DNA from: Bacteroidales bacterium UBA1711
GTDB taxonomy: Bacteria; Bacteroidota; Bacteroidia; Bacteroidales; P3
Length of the DNA stretch: 5,731 nt
Assembly (NCBI GenBank): GCA_002317325.1
Contig: DCJB01000019.1
Location: 13,718 to 19,448, forward strand
Direction: 5' to 3'
How positions within the stretch are numbered: position 1 is the first letter of the stretch; each line of letters opens with the position of its first letter. The position numbers and the translations under genes are program-made. The notes beneath the pieces are model-generated. The model searched no databases and was not told the DNA's origin. It was given only the letters and a program-made list of their open reading frames with translations. Positions 5,729-5,731 of the stretch are shown piece by piece.

Positions 5729-5731
5729 GGG

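Overview
The window looks like a chromosomal segment of a Bacteroidota member, most likely Bacteroidales. This rests on three things. A TAnnTTTG-type promoter box lies upstream of the methyltransferase gene. The window carries a secreted bleomycin-hydrolase-like C1 peptidase and a short GreA-like protein, both typical of that group. Most genes lack a Shine-Dalgarno sequence. The species cannot be named from the sequence. The housekeeping-type genes are GC-rich (46 of 60 bases at 4741-4800), while the restriction-modification gene and parts of the spacers are much lower (28 of 60 at 2101-2160, 25 of 60 at 3361-3420, 22 of 60 at 4321-4380).

Layout, left to right. (1) 1-914, minus: the N-terminal 304 residues of an exported aminopeptidase C/bleomycin hydrolase-like cysteine peptidase, cut by the window edge. 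(2) 941-3190, minus: a 749-residue single-chain restriction-modification protein. It has an N-terminal PD-(D/E)XK nuclease-like domain, a helical part, an N6-adenine methyltransferase domain (DAACGSGAF, NPPF) and one C-terminal HsdS-type target recognition domain. It ends 26 bases before the peptidase start. (3) 3191-3605: a divergent spacer holding a strong AGGAGG ribosome binding site and a Bacteroides-type -7 box for the restriction-modification gene, plus about 270 bases of low-GC sequence I cannot assign. (4) 3606-4052, plus: a BCP/PrxQ peroxiredoxin. (5) 4053-4619: a 567-base spacer with an AT-rich core, two hairpins and a possible decayed coding segment. (6) 4620-5183, plus: a small alpha/beta-hydrolase of the YqiA-like type. 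(7) 5155-5625, minus: a GreA/GreB-like protein that converges on the hydrolase and overlaps it by 29 bases. (8) 5631-5728: thirteen tandem 7-8 base units directly upstream of the GreA-like gene.

The genes do not form one pathway. The restriction-modification gene looks like a defence or epigenetic module placed between a peptidase and a peroxiredoxin; its lower GC and unusually strong ribosome binding site fit horizontal acquisition (inference). Peroxiredoxin, hydrolase and GreA-like protein look like resident genes. The two points most worth following up are the compact nuclease-methylase-single-TRD architecture and the repeat array abutting the GreA-like start.
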